Part shown: piece by piece, positions 1-7,452 of the stretch
How positions within the stretch are numbered: position 1 is the first letter of the stretch
Layout of the letters: each line of letters starts with the position of its first letter
NCBI GenBank assembly: GCA_020631315.1
Contig: JAHDHM010000039.1
Span: forward strand, 1-16,193
Direction: 5' to 3'
Length of the DNA stretch: 16,193 nucleotides
Source of the DNA: Acidimicrobiales bacterium
GTDB taxonomy: Bacteria > Actinomycetota > Acidimicrobiia > Acidimicrobiales > Poriferisodaliceae
Notes under the pieces: generated by a model
The model's input: the letters and a program-made list of their open reading frames with translations, nothing else
Told to the model about the DNA's origin: nothing
Databases searched by the model: none
Made by a program: the position numbers and the translations under genes

Positions 1-1395
1 GAAGCCGATCAGGCCACGCGCCGGAACGATGTACTCGAGGCGGATCCACCCGGTGCCGTGGTTGATCATGTTGAGCATCGTCGCCTTGCGCTCACCGAGG
101 AGCTGGGTGACAGCGCCGGTGTGCTCGTCGGGGATGTCGATGCTGAGACGCTCGGTCGGCTCGTGGAGGGTGCCGTCGATCGTCTTGGTGACCACCTCGG
201 GCTTGCCGACGGTCAGCTCGAACCCCTCACGACGCATGGTCTCGACGAGCACGGCGAGCTGCAGCTCGCCACGACCCTGGACCTCCCAGGCGTCGGGACG
301 GTCGGTGTCCATCACCCGGATCGACACGTTGCCGATGAGCTCGGCGTCGAGTCGGTTCTTGATGACGCGAGCGGTGAGGTTCTTGCCGTCCTTGCCGGCC
401 AGCGGTGACGTGTTGATGCCGATGGTCATCGACAGGCTCGGCTCGTCGACGGTGATGACCGGCATCGGTCGCGGGTCCTCGAGGTCGGTGAGGGTCTCGC
501 CGATCGTGATGTTCTCGATGCCCGAGATGGCGACCAGCTCGCCGGCACGCGCCGACTCGGTCTCGACACGGACGTGGGACTCGGTGACGTAGAGCTCGCC
601 GATCTTGGCCCGTTCGGTGCGGCCGTCGGTCGTGCACCAGGCGACGGTCTGGCCGCGCTTCAGTTCGCCGTGGAGGATGCGGCACATCGCCAGACGACCG
701 ACATAGGCGTTGGAGTCGAGGTTGGTCACCCATGCCTGGAGGGGATGCTCCGGGTCGTACGTCGGCGGCGACACGGTCTCGAGGATCGTGTCGAACAGCG
801 GGCGCAGGTCGGTGCCGGGCTGGTCGAGGTCGAGCGTGGCGAGGCCGTCGCGGGCGTTGCAGTAGACGATCGGGAAGTCGATCTGGTCGTCGCGGGCGTC
901 GAGGTCCATGAACAGCTCGTACGCGTCGTCGATGACCTCGGCGATGCGGGCGTCGGGCCGGTCGATCTTGTTGATCACCAGCACGATCGGCAGCTCGAGC
1001 GCGAGCGCCTTGCGCAGCACGAAGCGGGTCTGGGGGAGCGGCCCCTCGGACGAGTCGACGAGCAGGACGACGCCGTCGACCATGGTGAGCGCTCGCTCGA
1101 CCTCGCCGCCGAAGTCGGCGTGGCCGGGCGTGTCGACGATGTTGAACTTCACCTCGTCGCCGGCTTCGGTCGTGTACCGGACCGACGTGTTCTTGGCGAG
1201 GATCGTGATGCCCTTCTCGCGTTCGAGGTCCATCGAGTCCATGACGCGCTCGGCGACGGCCTCGTTGGCGCGGAACGCACCGGACTGGTGGAGCATGCCG
1301 TCGACGAGGGTGGTCTTCCCGTGGTCGACGTGGGCGATGATGGCGATGTTGCGGAGGTCGTCGCGCGTCGCAACGGCGCCAGCGGTGGCGTTCAT
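1..1395 (-). CDS. typA: Translational GTPase TypA/BipA, 3' end outside window
   Basis: The first 465 codons of an approximately 610-residue ribosome-binding GTPase of the EF-G/LepA superfamily, involved in ribosome assembly and stress adaptation. Seen directly: G1 loop AHVDHGKT at residues 21-28, the switch I segment EREKGITI at about 58-65, G3 [15 protein letters not shown]4 NKIDRPDAR, then a beta-barrel domain 2 and an EF-G-like domain. The segment ARGLIGF at the window edge is typical of BipA and comes before its specific C-terminal domain, which is missing here. The ATG start is supported by AGGAAG about 8-10 bases upstream. The gene is divergent from the GNAT gene at 1481, with 85 bases between them. 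EF-G and LepA are excluded by the short N-terminus and the domain order. Frame is open across the whole visible part; it is truncated only by the window. Confidence 0.96.
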   Translation of the reverse strand, partial: MNATAGAVATRDDLRNIAIIAHVDHGKTTLVDGMLHQSGAFRANEAVAERVMDSMDLEREKGITILAKNTSVRYTTEAGDEVKFNIVDTPGHADFGGEVERALTMVDGVVLLVDSSEGPLPQTRFVLRKALALELPIVLVINKIDRPDARIAEVIDDAYELFMDLDARDDQIDFPIVYCNARDGLATLDLDQPGTDLRPLFDTILETVSPPTYDPEHPLQAWVTNLDSNAYVGRLAMCRILHGELKRGQTVAWCTTDGRTERAKIGELYVTESHVRVETESARAGELVAISGIENITIGETLTDLEDPRPMPVITVDEPSLSMTIGINTSPLAGKDGKNLTARVIKNRLDAELIGNVSIRVMDTDRPDAWEVQGRGELQLAVLVETMRREGFELTVGKPEVVTKTIDGTLHEPTERLSIDIPDEHTGAVTQLLGERKATMLNMINHGTGWIRLEYIVPARGLIGF

Positions 1396-1480
1396 GGGCA
1401 GGGCTTCCTGAAACGGGGAACCCTCAAGTCTGCCAGCCGGCACTCCCTGCGAGGCGCCGACCCGTCTGAAACCATGCGGT

Positions 1481-2005
1481 ATGGCCTCGATCCACGTCCG
1501 CACTGCGACCATCAACGACGCCGACGCCATGGGTCGTGTGCACGTCCGGTCATGGCAGGCGGCGTACCGCGGGATCTTCCCGGACGTGCTGTTGGACGGC
1601 CTCGACCCGGTCGAACGCGCAGCGAACTGGCGATGCGCCTTCGAAGCCAGAGCGGAGCCGGAAGGCGGCCGCAGACTGGTCGTCGAGCTCGACGGAGGCG
1701 TGGTGGGGTTCGCGCTCGTCCGCTCGGCGGTCAACGACGACGAGCCGGGCCTCGGCGAGGTCGTGCTGCTCTATCTCGAACAGCACGCCTGGGGAACTGG
1801 CGCCGGACCGGCACTGTTCGCTGAGTGCGTGTCCACACTCATCGACCGTGGCTACACGAACGCCGTGCTGTGGGTCGCTGCCGGGAACGCTCGTGCGCGT
1901 CGGTTCTACGAGCGTGAAGGTTGGTCCGCCGACGGTTTGTCCCGAGTCGACGTGCTCGAGGGAGCCGAGATCGACGAGGTCCGCTACCGCCGATCGCTGG
2001 TCTGA
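1481..2005 (+). CDS. GNAT family N-acetyltransferase
   Basis: A 174-residue single-domain GNAT protein, expected to transfer acetyl from acetyl-CoA to an amine on a small molecule or protein; the acceptor cannot be read from sequence. Visible family marks: an N-terminal strand [14 protein letters not shown], the segment [12 protein letters not shown] (common in actinobacterial GNATs), acetyl-CoA loop [13 protein letters not shown] (the Q-x-x-G-x-G/A pattern), and [13 protein letters not shown] near the C-terminus, the usual pantetheine-binding helix and strand. The start is ATG; there is no clear Shine-Dalgarno sequence, so it may be leaderless or weakly translated. An ATG seven bases upstream is out of frame. 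Its stop codon lies inside a hairpin shared with the convergent gene ending at 2026. Confidence 0.92.
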   Translation: MASIHVRTATINDADAMGRVHVRSWQAAYRGIFPDVLLDGLDPVERAANWRCAFEARAEPEGGRRLVVELDGGVVGFALVRSAVNDDEPGLGEVVLLYLEQHAWGTGAGPALFAECVSTLIDRGYTNAVLWVAAGNARARRFYEREGWSADGLSRVDVLEGAEIDEVRYRRSLV

Positions 2006-2030
2006 GCCCCGGCTGCGGCCGTGGCTCAGA
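2001..2030. terminator. Bidirectional terminator hairpin containing both stop codons
   Basis: TCTGAGCC (2001-2008) pairs with GGCTCAGA (2023-2030), and after one C/T mismatch the inner CGGC pairs with GCCG around a TGCG loop: 12 pairs in 30 bases. It sits exactly between two convergent GNAT genes, and each TGA stop lies in one arm. No U-tract is present, as is usual for actinobacterial terminators. Position and symmetry imply use in both directions; function is inferred. Confidence 0.7.
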
Positions 2031-2550
2031 CGCCGTCGAAGGCTGCGGCGTAACGGAACGTGCCGACGAGGTCGGGCGTGTGTGTGCTGAGCGTTCGGAC
2101 CTGGAAGTGCACACCCCAGTTCTCGTCCGGGGCAGCGATGCCGACATCCGTCGAGGTCACGAAGCCGAAGCGGCTGTAGAAGGCAGGATCGCCGAGCAGC
2201 GCCACGACGGGTTCGCCCATGGCGTCGGCGGCGGCGAGGCTCGCATGCATCAACGCCGAGCCGACGGCACTGCGCTGTAGGTCGGGGAGCACCCCGATCG
2301 GACCCAGGCCGAGTGCCGGCGTCTCGGAACCGTCGGCGTGCACGACGGCGCCACGGCTCGTGACCGAATGTCCGACGACCTGACCATCGAGCTCCGCGAC
2401 GAGGTTCAGCTCAGGAGGGACGTCGCCGTCCATCACGAGCTGGGCCGCGAGCCCCGCCTCGACCGTCGAGCCGAAGCGCTTCGTGAACGCATCGATCAGG
2501 ATGTCGTGGATGGTGGCGGCGTCGGCGGTGGTGGCGCGTCGGATCAGCAT
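2026..2550 (-). CDS. GNAT N-acetyltransferase, YhbS-like
   Basis: A 174-residue acetyltransferase resembling the YhbS group (COG3153). Seen: N-terminal IRRATTADAATIHDILIDAF, the strand LGLGPIGVLPDLQRSAVGSALM carrying the acetyl-CoA signature (Q-R-x-x-V-G-x-A), and GDPAFYSRFGF, the hallmark of YhbS-like proteins. The substrate is unknown. It follows the histidine phosphatase gene by 27 bases on the same strand, so the two may be co-transcribed, although a TACGGT box at 2559-2564, eight bases ahead of the ATG, could give it its own start. It is not a tandem duplicate of the neighbouring GNAT: the two share only the fold motifs. Confidence 0.93.
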   Translation of the reverse strand: MLIRRATTADAATIHDILIDAFTKRFGSTVEAGLAAQLVMDGDVPPELNLVAELDGQVVGHSVTSRGAVVHADGSETPALGLGPIGVLPDLQRSAVGSALMHASLAAADAMGEPVVALLGDPAFYSRFGFVTSTDVGIAAPDENWGVHFQVRTLSTHTPDLVGTFRYAAAFDGV

Positions 2551-2577
2551 CGCCAGTGACCGTACGCCGTCGCCGGG

Positions 2578-3165
2578 TCAGCCGTCGGCGGATTCGAAGC
2601 TTCGCCAGGGGCCGTCGGGCCGGCCGTCGGCACCGATCACGTAGAGGTGTCCGCCGAAGGGCTGGTCGTGGCGTCGGTCGATCGGCGCGTCGGCGAAGTG
2701 GCACCACAACAGCGTGCCGACACCGCCGTGGCCGACCATGACCAACACGTCGTCGTCGGCCAACCCGTCGAGCGCACGGGCGTGGGCCTCGACGATTCGT
2801 CGCTGCGCGTCGACGGCCAACTCCCAGCCGTGGGTCGACACCTCGGGATGGGCGAACCACGCGTCGGCCTGGACCTCGAACTCGTCAGGAGGTGCGAAGC
2901 CGGGCACGCTGCGGTCGGTCTCGCCGGTGAGCGGGTCCACGACCGGTTCGAGGTCGCAGCCGGCCAGAAGGTGCCGGGTGGTGTCCAGGGCCTTCCGCTC
3001 GTCACTCGTGACGAGCCGATCGATGCGGCCGAACAGCCCTGCCCCGGCGAGGGCCGCGGCACGCTCATGGCCTCGGTCGTTCAGGCCCCACTCCGGTACC
3101 GGGACGTCGGCATCGATGACGACCTGCGGGTGGCTGACGTAGATCGTGATGGGCACGTCGACCAT
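2578..3165 (-). CDS. Histidine phosphatase superfamily protein with altered RHG motif
   Basis: A 195-residue protein of the phosphoglycerate-mutase-like fold. The nucleophile region reads IYVSHPQVVID: His12 is kept, but the usual Arg before it is Ser11 and the usual Gly after it is Pro13. Other expected elements are present: the PVPEWGLNDRGHERA segment, SDERKALDT with Arg57 in the second-Arg position, and VGHGGVG with the second catalytic His146. Activity therefore seems possible but specificity is uncertain. The open frame extends upstream to 3378, but the ATG at 3165 is chosen because the divergent DUF402 gene starts at 3207 and the extra sequence is low-complexity Arg-rich antisense. It probably leads a two-gene transcript with the YhbS-like GNAT. 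Confidence 0.85.
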   Translation of the reverse strand: MVDVPITIYVSHPQVVIDADVPVPEWGLNDRGHERAAALAGAGLFGRIDRLVTSDERKALDTTRHLLAGCDLEPVVDPLTGETDRSVPGFAPPDEFEVQADAWFAHPEVSTHGWELAVDAQRRIVEAHARALDGLADDDVLVMVGHGGVGTLLWCHFADAPIDRRHDQPFGGHLYVIGADGRPDGPWRSFESADG

Positions 3166-3206
3166 GGTGCCCGACCGGCGCGTTCCCGGTCGGCGATGAT
3201 GAGGCC

Positions 3207-3860
3207 ATGGAGCGGTGGCAGCCCGGGACGACGATCGTCCATCGAGAGATCTGGAAGGGCCGGCTGTGGGCGGCGCGCCCGATGATCGTCGTCGACGACG
3301 CCGACGATCTCCTCCAGCTCTGGCTGCCACACGGCACCGTGCGAAAGGTGCCGGCAACGCCGCCCACCCGCACGGCACCGGTGAACCCGGACGACCCGAC
3401 CGACCGGGCGCCTCGGGTCATCGCGAACCTCGTCCACGAGGACTGGGTGCTCGTCGATCACGTGTGGGACGTCGACACCCTCTGGCTGATCCGTCCCGGC
3501 GACTGGCACGCGCTCTGGGTCTCCTGGCGACCCGATGGCGCACCGCTGGGTTGGTACGTCAACCTGCAGCGTCCGTTCGAGCGTCGGCCCGATGGCATCG
3601 ACGCGATGGACCTCATGCTCGACGTCGTCGCCGAACCCGACTGCTCGTCGTGGCGATGGAAGGACGCCGAGGAGTTCGACGAGCTGGTCGATCGAGGCGT
3701 GTTCGAGCCCGACCTCGCGAACGCCGTTCGTCGAGAGGCGAGCCGCGTGATCGAACGCATCGAGGGCCCGTCGTGGCCCTTCGACACCGACTGGCACGCT
3801 CGCCATCCCGGCGCACGCTGGCCGACCCCAGTCCTGCCCGACGGCTGGGACCACATCTGA
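3207..3860 (+). CDS. DUF402 domain protein (FomD-like)
   Basis: A 217-residue protein with a DUF402 domain, the fold of FomD, a nucleotide-(di)phosphate hydrolase first studied in fosfomycin biosynthesis; related proteins hydrolyse nucleoside diphosphates or CMP-linked phosphonates using divalent metals. Seen: the core GWYVNLQRPFERRPDGIDAMD at 115-135, then LDVVAEPD at 138-145 and KDAEEFDELVDRG at about 152-164, which together supply the acidic metal-binding residues. The C-terminal half ends with WPFDTDWHARHPG, as often seen in actinobacterial members. No fosfomycin gene cluster is visible, so a housekeeping phosphohydrolase role is more likely. Start: ATG 41 bases from the divergent phosphatase gene, preceded at a six-base distance by GATGAT (3195-3200), a possible leaderless -10 box. 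Confidence 0.88.
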   Translation: MERWQPGTTIVHREIWKGRLWAARPMIVVDDADDLLQLWLPHGTVRKVPATPPTRTAPVNPDDPTDRAPRVIANLVHEDWVLVDHVWDVDTLWLIRPGDWHALWVSWRPDGAPLGWYVNLQRPFERRPDGIDAMDLMLDVVAEPDCSSWRWKDAEEFDELVDRGVFEPDLANAVRREASRVIERIEGPSWPFDTDWHARHPGARWPTPVLPDGWDHI

Positions 3861-3873
3861 CGCTGCGATGCGT

Positions 3874-3917
3874 CTGTCTGTTCCCATCGCTGCCACGGCA
3901 ACGCTGGAGACAGACAG
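3874..3917. terminator. Long bidirectional terminator hairpin
   Basis: Two 21-base arms (3874-3894 and 3897-3917) are complementary at 17 of 21 positions around a two-base loop. The outer eight pairs (CTGTCTGT with ACAGACAG) and the inner TGCC-AC-GGCA are perfect. It lies between the convergent DUF402 gene and the thioesterase gene, 13 and 16 bases from their stops, the natural place for a terminator serving both. No U-tract. Confidence 0.72.
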
Positions 3918-3933
3918 TTCGGCTGCGGGGCGA

Positions 3934-4347
3934 TCAGGAGCGGGGTTCGAGGACCATCTGGGTGCAGCGGAACAGCGCCATCAGCCGACCGGTCGTCTCG
4001 TTGGTGACGGTGACGTCCCAGACGTGGGTGCGTCGGCCGAGGTGTGCAGGCGTCGCCACGCCGACGACGCGTTCGCCCTCCCGGGCACTCGACATGAAGT
4101 TCGACTTCAGTTCGACGGTCGTGAAGCTGTGTCCCTCGGGGATGTTCAGGCCGCAGCCGCCTGCACACAACGTGTCGGCCAGCGAGATCACCGCGGGAGC
4201 GAACAGGAAGCCGGTGCCGGCGATCAGCGCACCGGAGACGTCGATGTGGCCCGTGACCTCGTGCGATTCGGCGCTGTCGAAGACGACACCGTGCAGCCCG
4301 GGAGCGAGCGGTCCGAAGAACTCGTTGAGACGATCGGCTTCAGTCAT
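3934..4347 (-). CDS. PaaI-family hotdog thioesterase
   Basis: A 137-residue hotdog-fold protein of the PaaI/acyl-CoA thioesterase group, expected to hydrolyse an acyl-CoA thioester in the cytoplasm. Seen: a central helix segment FAPAVISLADTLCAGG with Asp58 at the position of the family's catalytic acid, followed by the strand FTTVELKSNFMSSAREGE and LGRRTHVWDVTVTNETTGRLMALFRCTQMV, the usual end of a PaaI domain. The ATG start has GGGAG eight bases upstream. It is the last gene of a same-strand group behind the carotenoid-oxygenase-like gene (40-base gap), so it may release a CoA product of that pathway, though its function could be independent. A terminator hairpin follows 16 bases after the stop. 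Confidence 0.9.
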   Translation of the reverse strand: MTEADRLNEFFGPLAPGLHGVVFDSAESHEVTGHIDVSGALIAGTGFLFAPAVISLADTLCAGGCGLNIPEGHSFTTVELKSNFMSSAREGERVVGVATPAHLGRRTHVWDVTVTNETTGRLMALFRCTQMVLEPRS

Positions 4348-4387
4348 CGGGTGTCTCCCAGGTCAGCTCAGAGCAGCGACGCGGCGT

Positions 4388-5872
4388 TCACAGGTGGAAC
4401 GGTGCGGTGGTCAGGTGGGTGGGCGCCCAGCAGGCATGGGTACCGGATGCGATGCGTTCGGGCAGCCGCAGACGCACCACCGGACCGGCGGCCGGGTCGG
4501 CGGCGTCGAAGACCAGGCACTCGCTGAGGTCGCGGTTCATGTCGGTGGTGAACGTGAGCAGGTAGCCGTCGTCCTCGGCGGTCGAACCGTCGCGGGGCGC
4601 CATGACCGTCTCGCTCACGAAGACGCCGGGTTCCATCTCGACGGCGATCTCGTCACCCGTGTCGAGGTCGTGCTTCACGAACCCGGTGAACGCGAAGAGG
4701 CCCTGGGCGCAGATCGCGTTGTACGAGTACCGATGCCGCCGTCCGCCGTGACGTGCGTTGATGGTCGGGAACTCGAGGCAACGCTCGCTGGTCGGCTCCT
4801 CGCGGGTCTGACCCGTCCGGAGATCGAACCGCCACCGGTGCGCCCGTGCGCCGAGCACGTTCATGTCGAGTGTCTCGAAGCCCTTGTGCACGCCGCTCAT
4901 GCGATCGACGCCCTTGGCCCGTGGGTTGTGCTGGAAGAACCCGTCGAGCACGACCTCGTCGCCGTCCTCGTACGCATTGGTCCAGTGCAGGACGAAGGTG
5001 GGGTCGGCTTCGAACCAGCGGATGTCGTCGGCCGAGCCGTGTCGGGGGATCAGCCCGAACCGCGTCGGCGTGTCGCGATGGAACCGGTTCGCGTAGTGGC
5101 CGTCGGCCAGTGCCGCCTCGTCCCAGCCGAGTGGCGGGTCGTGCAGGATCGTCCAGTTCTCGGTGAACGCCATGTCGTGCGGCAGCCGGGGCCCGGGTAC
5201 CGGGATGTCGACGAGGTTCGTCAGCTCGCCCTCGGGCGACACGACGCCGTACTGGTAGTACGGCTCGCTGGCCGAGTAGTTGAACCACAGCAGCTCGCCG
5301 GTGTGCTCGTCGACCTTCGGGTGGGCCGACACGCCGTTGGCCGGGAAGGCGCCGTTCCACGACGACGTGCCGAGGGTCTCGGCGGTCACCGGATCGAGCC
5401 GGTACAGCTCGCCGCACTGGTAGAAGCTGGCGAGGGCGACACCGCCGTGGGCGATCACGTCGGTCGACGCGTTGTCCTTCATCATCGTCCGGGCGCCCCA
5501 GCCGTGGTCGGCCAACGCCGTCGACGGGTGCTCGGTGATGCCGGCCCACAGGCTCTGCTTGGCCTCCTGCTCGGCGAGCAGCGCCTCGGTGCGCACGAAC
5601 CGGTTCGAGTAGCGGGCGTCGCCGCCCCCGAACGACATCGCGTGGATCATCGCGTCCCCGTCGAACGGGTGATAGCGACGGATCGGCTCGAAGAGCGGGT
5701 TCTCCGTGTTGCGCAGGTACGTGCCGCTCAGATCGTCGGGGACCTCGCCCTCGACCACGAGATCCCACGCGTCGAACTCGGTGGTCTGCGGCTGCCACGG
5801 ACCGGATCGATACGGATGGTCGTCGTCGGGCGGCAGGCCCGAGTCGAGCACGGCACGCACCTGGCTCTGCAC
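4388..5872 (-). CDS. Carotenoid oxygenase family (CCD/RPE65-type) dioxygenase
   Basis: A 494-residue non-heme iron enzyme of the carotenoid cleavage oxygenase family, whose members split a C=C bond in carotenoids, apocarotenoids or stilbenes. The four iron-binding histidines are recognisable: His184 (SAHPKVD), His232 (PHDMAFTENW), His296 (FVLHWTNAYEDGD) and His479 (SGTHACW). The N-terminal LSGTYLRNTENPLFEP and YHPFDGDAMIHAM are family hallmarks. Length is normal, and no signal peptide is seen. The start is GTG, one base after the stop of the upstream 2-oxoglutarate oxygenase; AAAGGA about nine bases upstream supports it. Whether it cuts carotenoids or lignin-type stilbenes cannot be decided from sequence; no carotenoid biosynthesis gene is in view. 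Confidence 0.94.
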   Translation of the reverse strand: MQSQVRAVLDSGLPPDDDHPYRSGPWQPQTTEFDAWDLVVEGEVPDDLSGTYLRNTENPLFEPIRRYHPFDGDAMIHAMSFGGGDARYSNRFVRTEALLAEQEAKQSLWAGITEHPSTALADHGWGARTMMKDNASTDVIAHGGVALASFYQCGELYRLDPVTAETLGTSSWNGAFPANGVSAHPKVDEHTGELLWFNYSASEPYYQYGVVSPEGELTNLVDIPVPGPRLPHDMAFTENWTILHDPPLGWDEAALADGHYANRFHRDTPTRFGLIPRHGSADDIRWFEADPTFVLHWTNAYEDGDEVVLDGFFQHNPRAKGVDRMSGVHKGFETLDMNVLGARAHRWRFDLRTGQTREEPTSERCLEFPTINARHGGRRHRYSYNAICAQGLFAFTGFVKHDLDTGDEIAVEMEPGVFVSETVMAPRDGSTAEDDGYLLTFTTDMNRDLSECLVFDAADPAAGPVVRLRLPERIASGTHACWAPTHLTTAPFHL

Positions 5873-5873
5873 G

Positions 5874-6719
5874 TCAGTCGTCCTTTCGTCGCAGCTCGGC
5901 GATCCGTTCCTGGAGGAACGAGTAGGCGGTCCGATCGTCGGCCAGCACCACGTCGTCGGCGGGGTGCAGGAACATCGGCAGCGACATGCGAGCTCGCCGA
6001 GCGGCCTCGCCGGACGGGTTCACGACGCGATGGGTGGTGGCCGGGTAGTAGCCGTCGCTGGCGAGGTCGAGCATCTCGCCCGCGTTCACCGCCACCGAGC
6101 CCGGGTCGCACGGGACCGGGTACCACTCGCCGTCAGCGCCGAGCAGCTCGAGACCCGGCTCGTCGGACGCGGGCAGCACGGTGAGCAGGTTGATGTCCTC
6201 GTGCGCGGCGGCACGAACGGCGCCGTCGGGCTCGACGCCGGTCAGCGGCGGATACCGCAACACCCGCAAGAGCGAGCGGGTGGACCCGTCCATCATCTGA
6301 GCGAGCGGCATCGAGAAACGATCGCTGATCTCGGCCGGCGTGTTCTCCTCGACCCAGCCGAGCAGCGTGCTGGCCATCGACATGGCGATCTCGCGATACC
6401 GCAGGGCCGCATCGCTCACCTCGGACGGGAAGGTCGACCACTCGTAGACGTGGAAGAACTCCTTGAGGTCCGGTACCTCGGCGCCCTTGGCGGTCTCCGA
6501 CGACGCTGCCGGGAAGAAGCCGGTCTGGCCGGTCGGGTCCTCCGCGTACCGCTCGACCTCCGGCGAGTCGAAGAGGTCGGCCCACTCCGCGTAGATCTGC
6601 TCGACCAGCGACCATGGCAGCGGATGGTTGGTCAGCACCGCGAAGCCCGTCTCGCGCAGGCTGCGGGTGAACTCGGCAGGTGCATCAGGCGACGTGAAGT
6701 CGACGACGGCGACGTCCAT
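5874..6719 (-). CDS. 2-oxoglutarate/Fe(II) oxygenase, isopenicillin N synthase family
   Basis: A 281-residue cytoplasmic oxygenase of the IPNS/DIOX family (N-terminal DIOX_N-like region, C-terminal 2OG-Fe(II) domain). Seen: iron ligands His173 and Asp175 in AAHEDINLLT and His230 in TTHRVVNP, and Arg244/Ser246 in RARMSLPMF, which bind the 2-oxoglutarate carboxylate. The strand LRETGFAVLTNHPL and the WYPVPCDPGSVAVNAGEML core also fit the family. Typical substrates are small molecules that are hydroxylated or oxidised; which one is unknown. It is the first gene of a unit with the carotenoid-oxygenase-like gene. The ATG lies six bases after TAACGT (a TANNNT -10 box), suggesting a leaderless transcript. 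It is divergent from the lipoprotein gene by only 28 bases. Confidence 0.93.
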   Translation of the reverse strand: MDVAVVDFTSPDAPAEFTRSLRETGFAVLTNHPLPWSLVEQIYAEWADLFDSPEVERYAEDPTGQTGFFPAASSETAKGAEVPDLKEFFHVYEWSTFPSEVSDAALRYREIAMSMASTLLGWVEENTPAEISDRFSMPLAQMMDGSTRSLLRVLRYPPLTGVEPDGAVRAAAHEDINLLTVLPASDEPGLELLGADGEWYPVPCDPGSVAVNAGEMLDLASDGYYPATTHRVVNPSGEAARRARMSLPMFLHPADDVVLADDRTAYSFLQERIAELRRKDD

Positions 6720-6725
6720 CTCCGC

Positions 6726-6731
6726 ACGTTA
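6726..6731 (-). promoter_or_regulatory. Putative -10 box for a leaderless transcript
   Basis: TAACGT on the minus strand ends six bases before the ATG of the 2-oxoglutarate oxygenase, which would put transcription start on the A of the start codon. TANNNT is the usual actinobacterial -10 motif. No -35 match is seen. The same arrangement recurs at 8523 and 11936. Confidence 0.45.
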
Positions 6732-6747
6732 CGGGAACGAACGACGC

Positions 6748-7452
6748 TTGGACGGGGTTGCAGGCGGCACGACACGTCGCCACCGCCTCCTCCTCGCCAC
6801 CCTGCTCGGTCTGGCCATCACCGCGGGAGCGTGCGCGTCCTCGGGCGACGACCAGCGCGCTGACACCTCGGAAGCAGCCGCACCGACGACGACCCTCGGC
6901 TACATCGCCGGGCGCACGTCCACCACGGTCACGCCGAACGCCCCCGTTGCCACGCCGACCGCCAGAGCTCCCGAGGGTCTCTACTCCGACGCCACGCCGG
7001 TGGCCGACGTCGTGGGGGAAGAGCTCTTCGACTCGGGTGTGCTCGGCCTCAGCTGCATCCCGTCGCGTGTCGATCCGGTGGGCACGTTCTTCGACTTCGT
7101 GATCGGGGAGATCGAGGTCGCCGCGGACACGGTGCTCGTCATGGTCGAGCGGCAGGACGTCCGCTTCGGCTCGCATCCGTCCGGATGCCGTTCCCCACAG
7201 GTGATGCCGGGCCAGTCGTGGTTCCTGCTGGGACCCGAGCTCGAGCCGTTGTTCGCAGTGGCCGAGGGCATCGCCGACGACGGCACGGTCAGCGTGGCGT
7301 TCGAGCTCGGCGACATCGATGCCGATCAGCTCGTGCTCGTCCTGGCGCCGACGATCGAGTACCTGCTCGGCAACGGCGACCGGCAGACGACCACCTACGG
7401 AGTGGTCGGCGCCTACACGCTGCCGCCGGCGCCCGCTACGGTCAGCCCATGA
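6748..7452 (+). CDS. Putative lipoprotein of unknown function
   Basis: A protein of about 234 residues with a Sec- or Tat-type lipoprotein signal: a basic start (TTRRHR), a hydrophobic run of about 14 residues (LLLATLLGLAITAG) and a cysteine (Cys29) in TAGAC, with Ala rather than Leu/Val at -3 so the lipobox is imperfect. A Thr/Pro/Ala-rich linker (about residues 30-65) leads to a folded region with no family that I recognise, containing two cysteines that could pair. The TTG start is a judgement: it is the only start codon close ahead of the signal peptide, with GGGAA about ten bases upstream; an in-frame GTG at 6694 and ATG at 6628 would overlap the divergent oxygenase. Its TGA overlaps the ATG of the VOC gene by the ATGA pattern, implying translational coupling. 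Confidence 0.72.
   Translation: MDGVAGGTTRRHRLLLATLLGLAITAGACASSGDDQRADTSEAAAPTTTLGYIAGRTSTTVTPNAPVATPTARAPEGLYSDATPVADVVGEELFDSGVLGLSCIPSRVDPVGTFFDFVIGEIEVAADTVLVMVERQDVRFGSHPSGCRSPQVMPGQSWFLLGPELEPLFAVAEGIADDGTVSVAFELGDIDADQLVLVLAPTIEYLLGNGDRQTTTYGVVGAYTLPPAPATVSP

Noticed and set aside
1481..2550. The two adjacent GNAT genes as a tandem duplication
   Set aside because: They are convergent, and their sequences share only the acetyl-CoA motif; they belong to different GNAT subgroups.
3207..3860. DUF402 protein as evidence of a fosfomycin cluster
   Set aside because: No other fom-type gene is present; FomD-like proteins are common outside such clusters.
3215..6184. A 989-codon plus-strand open frame
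   Set aside because: It is the antisense shadow of the thioesterase, carotenoid oxygenase and 2OG oxygenase genes; its translation is Arg/Gly/Val-rich with no domain, and the real genes have intact catalytic motifs.
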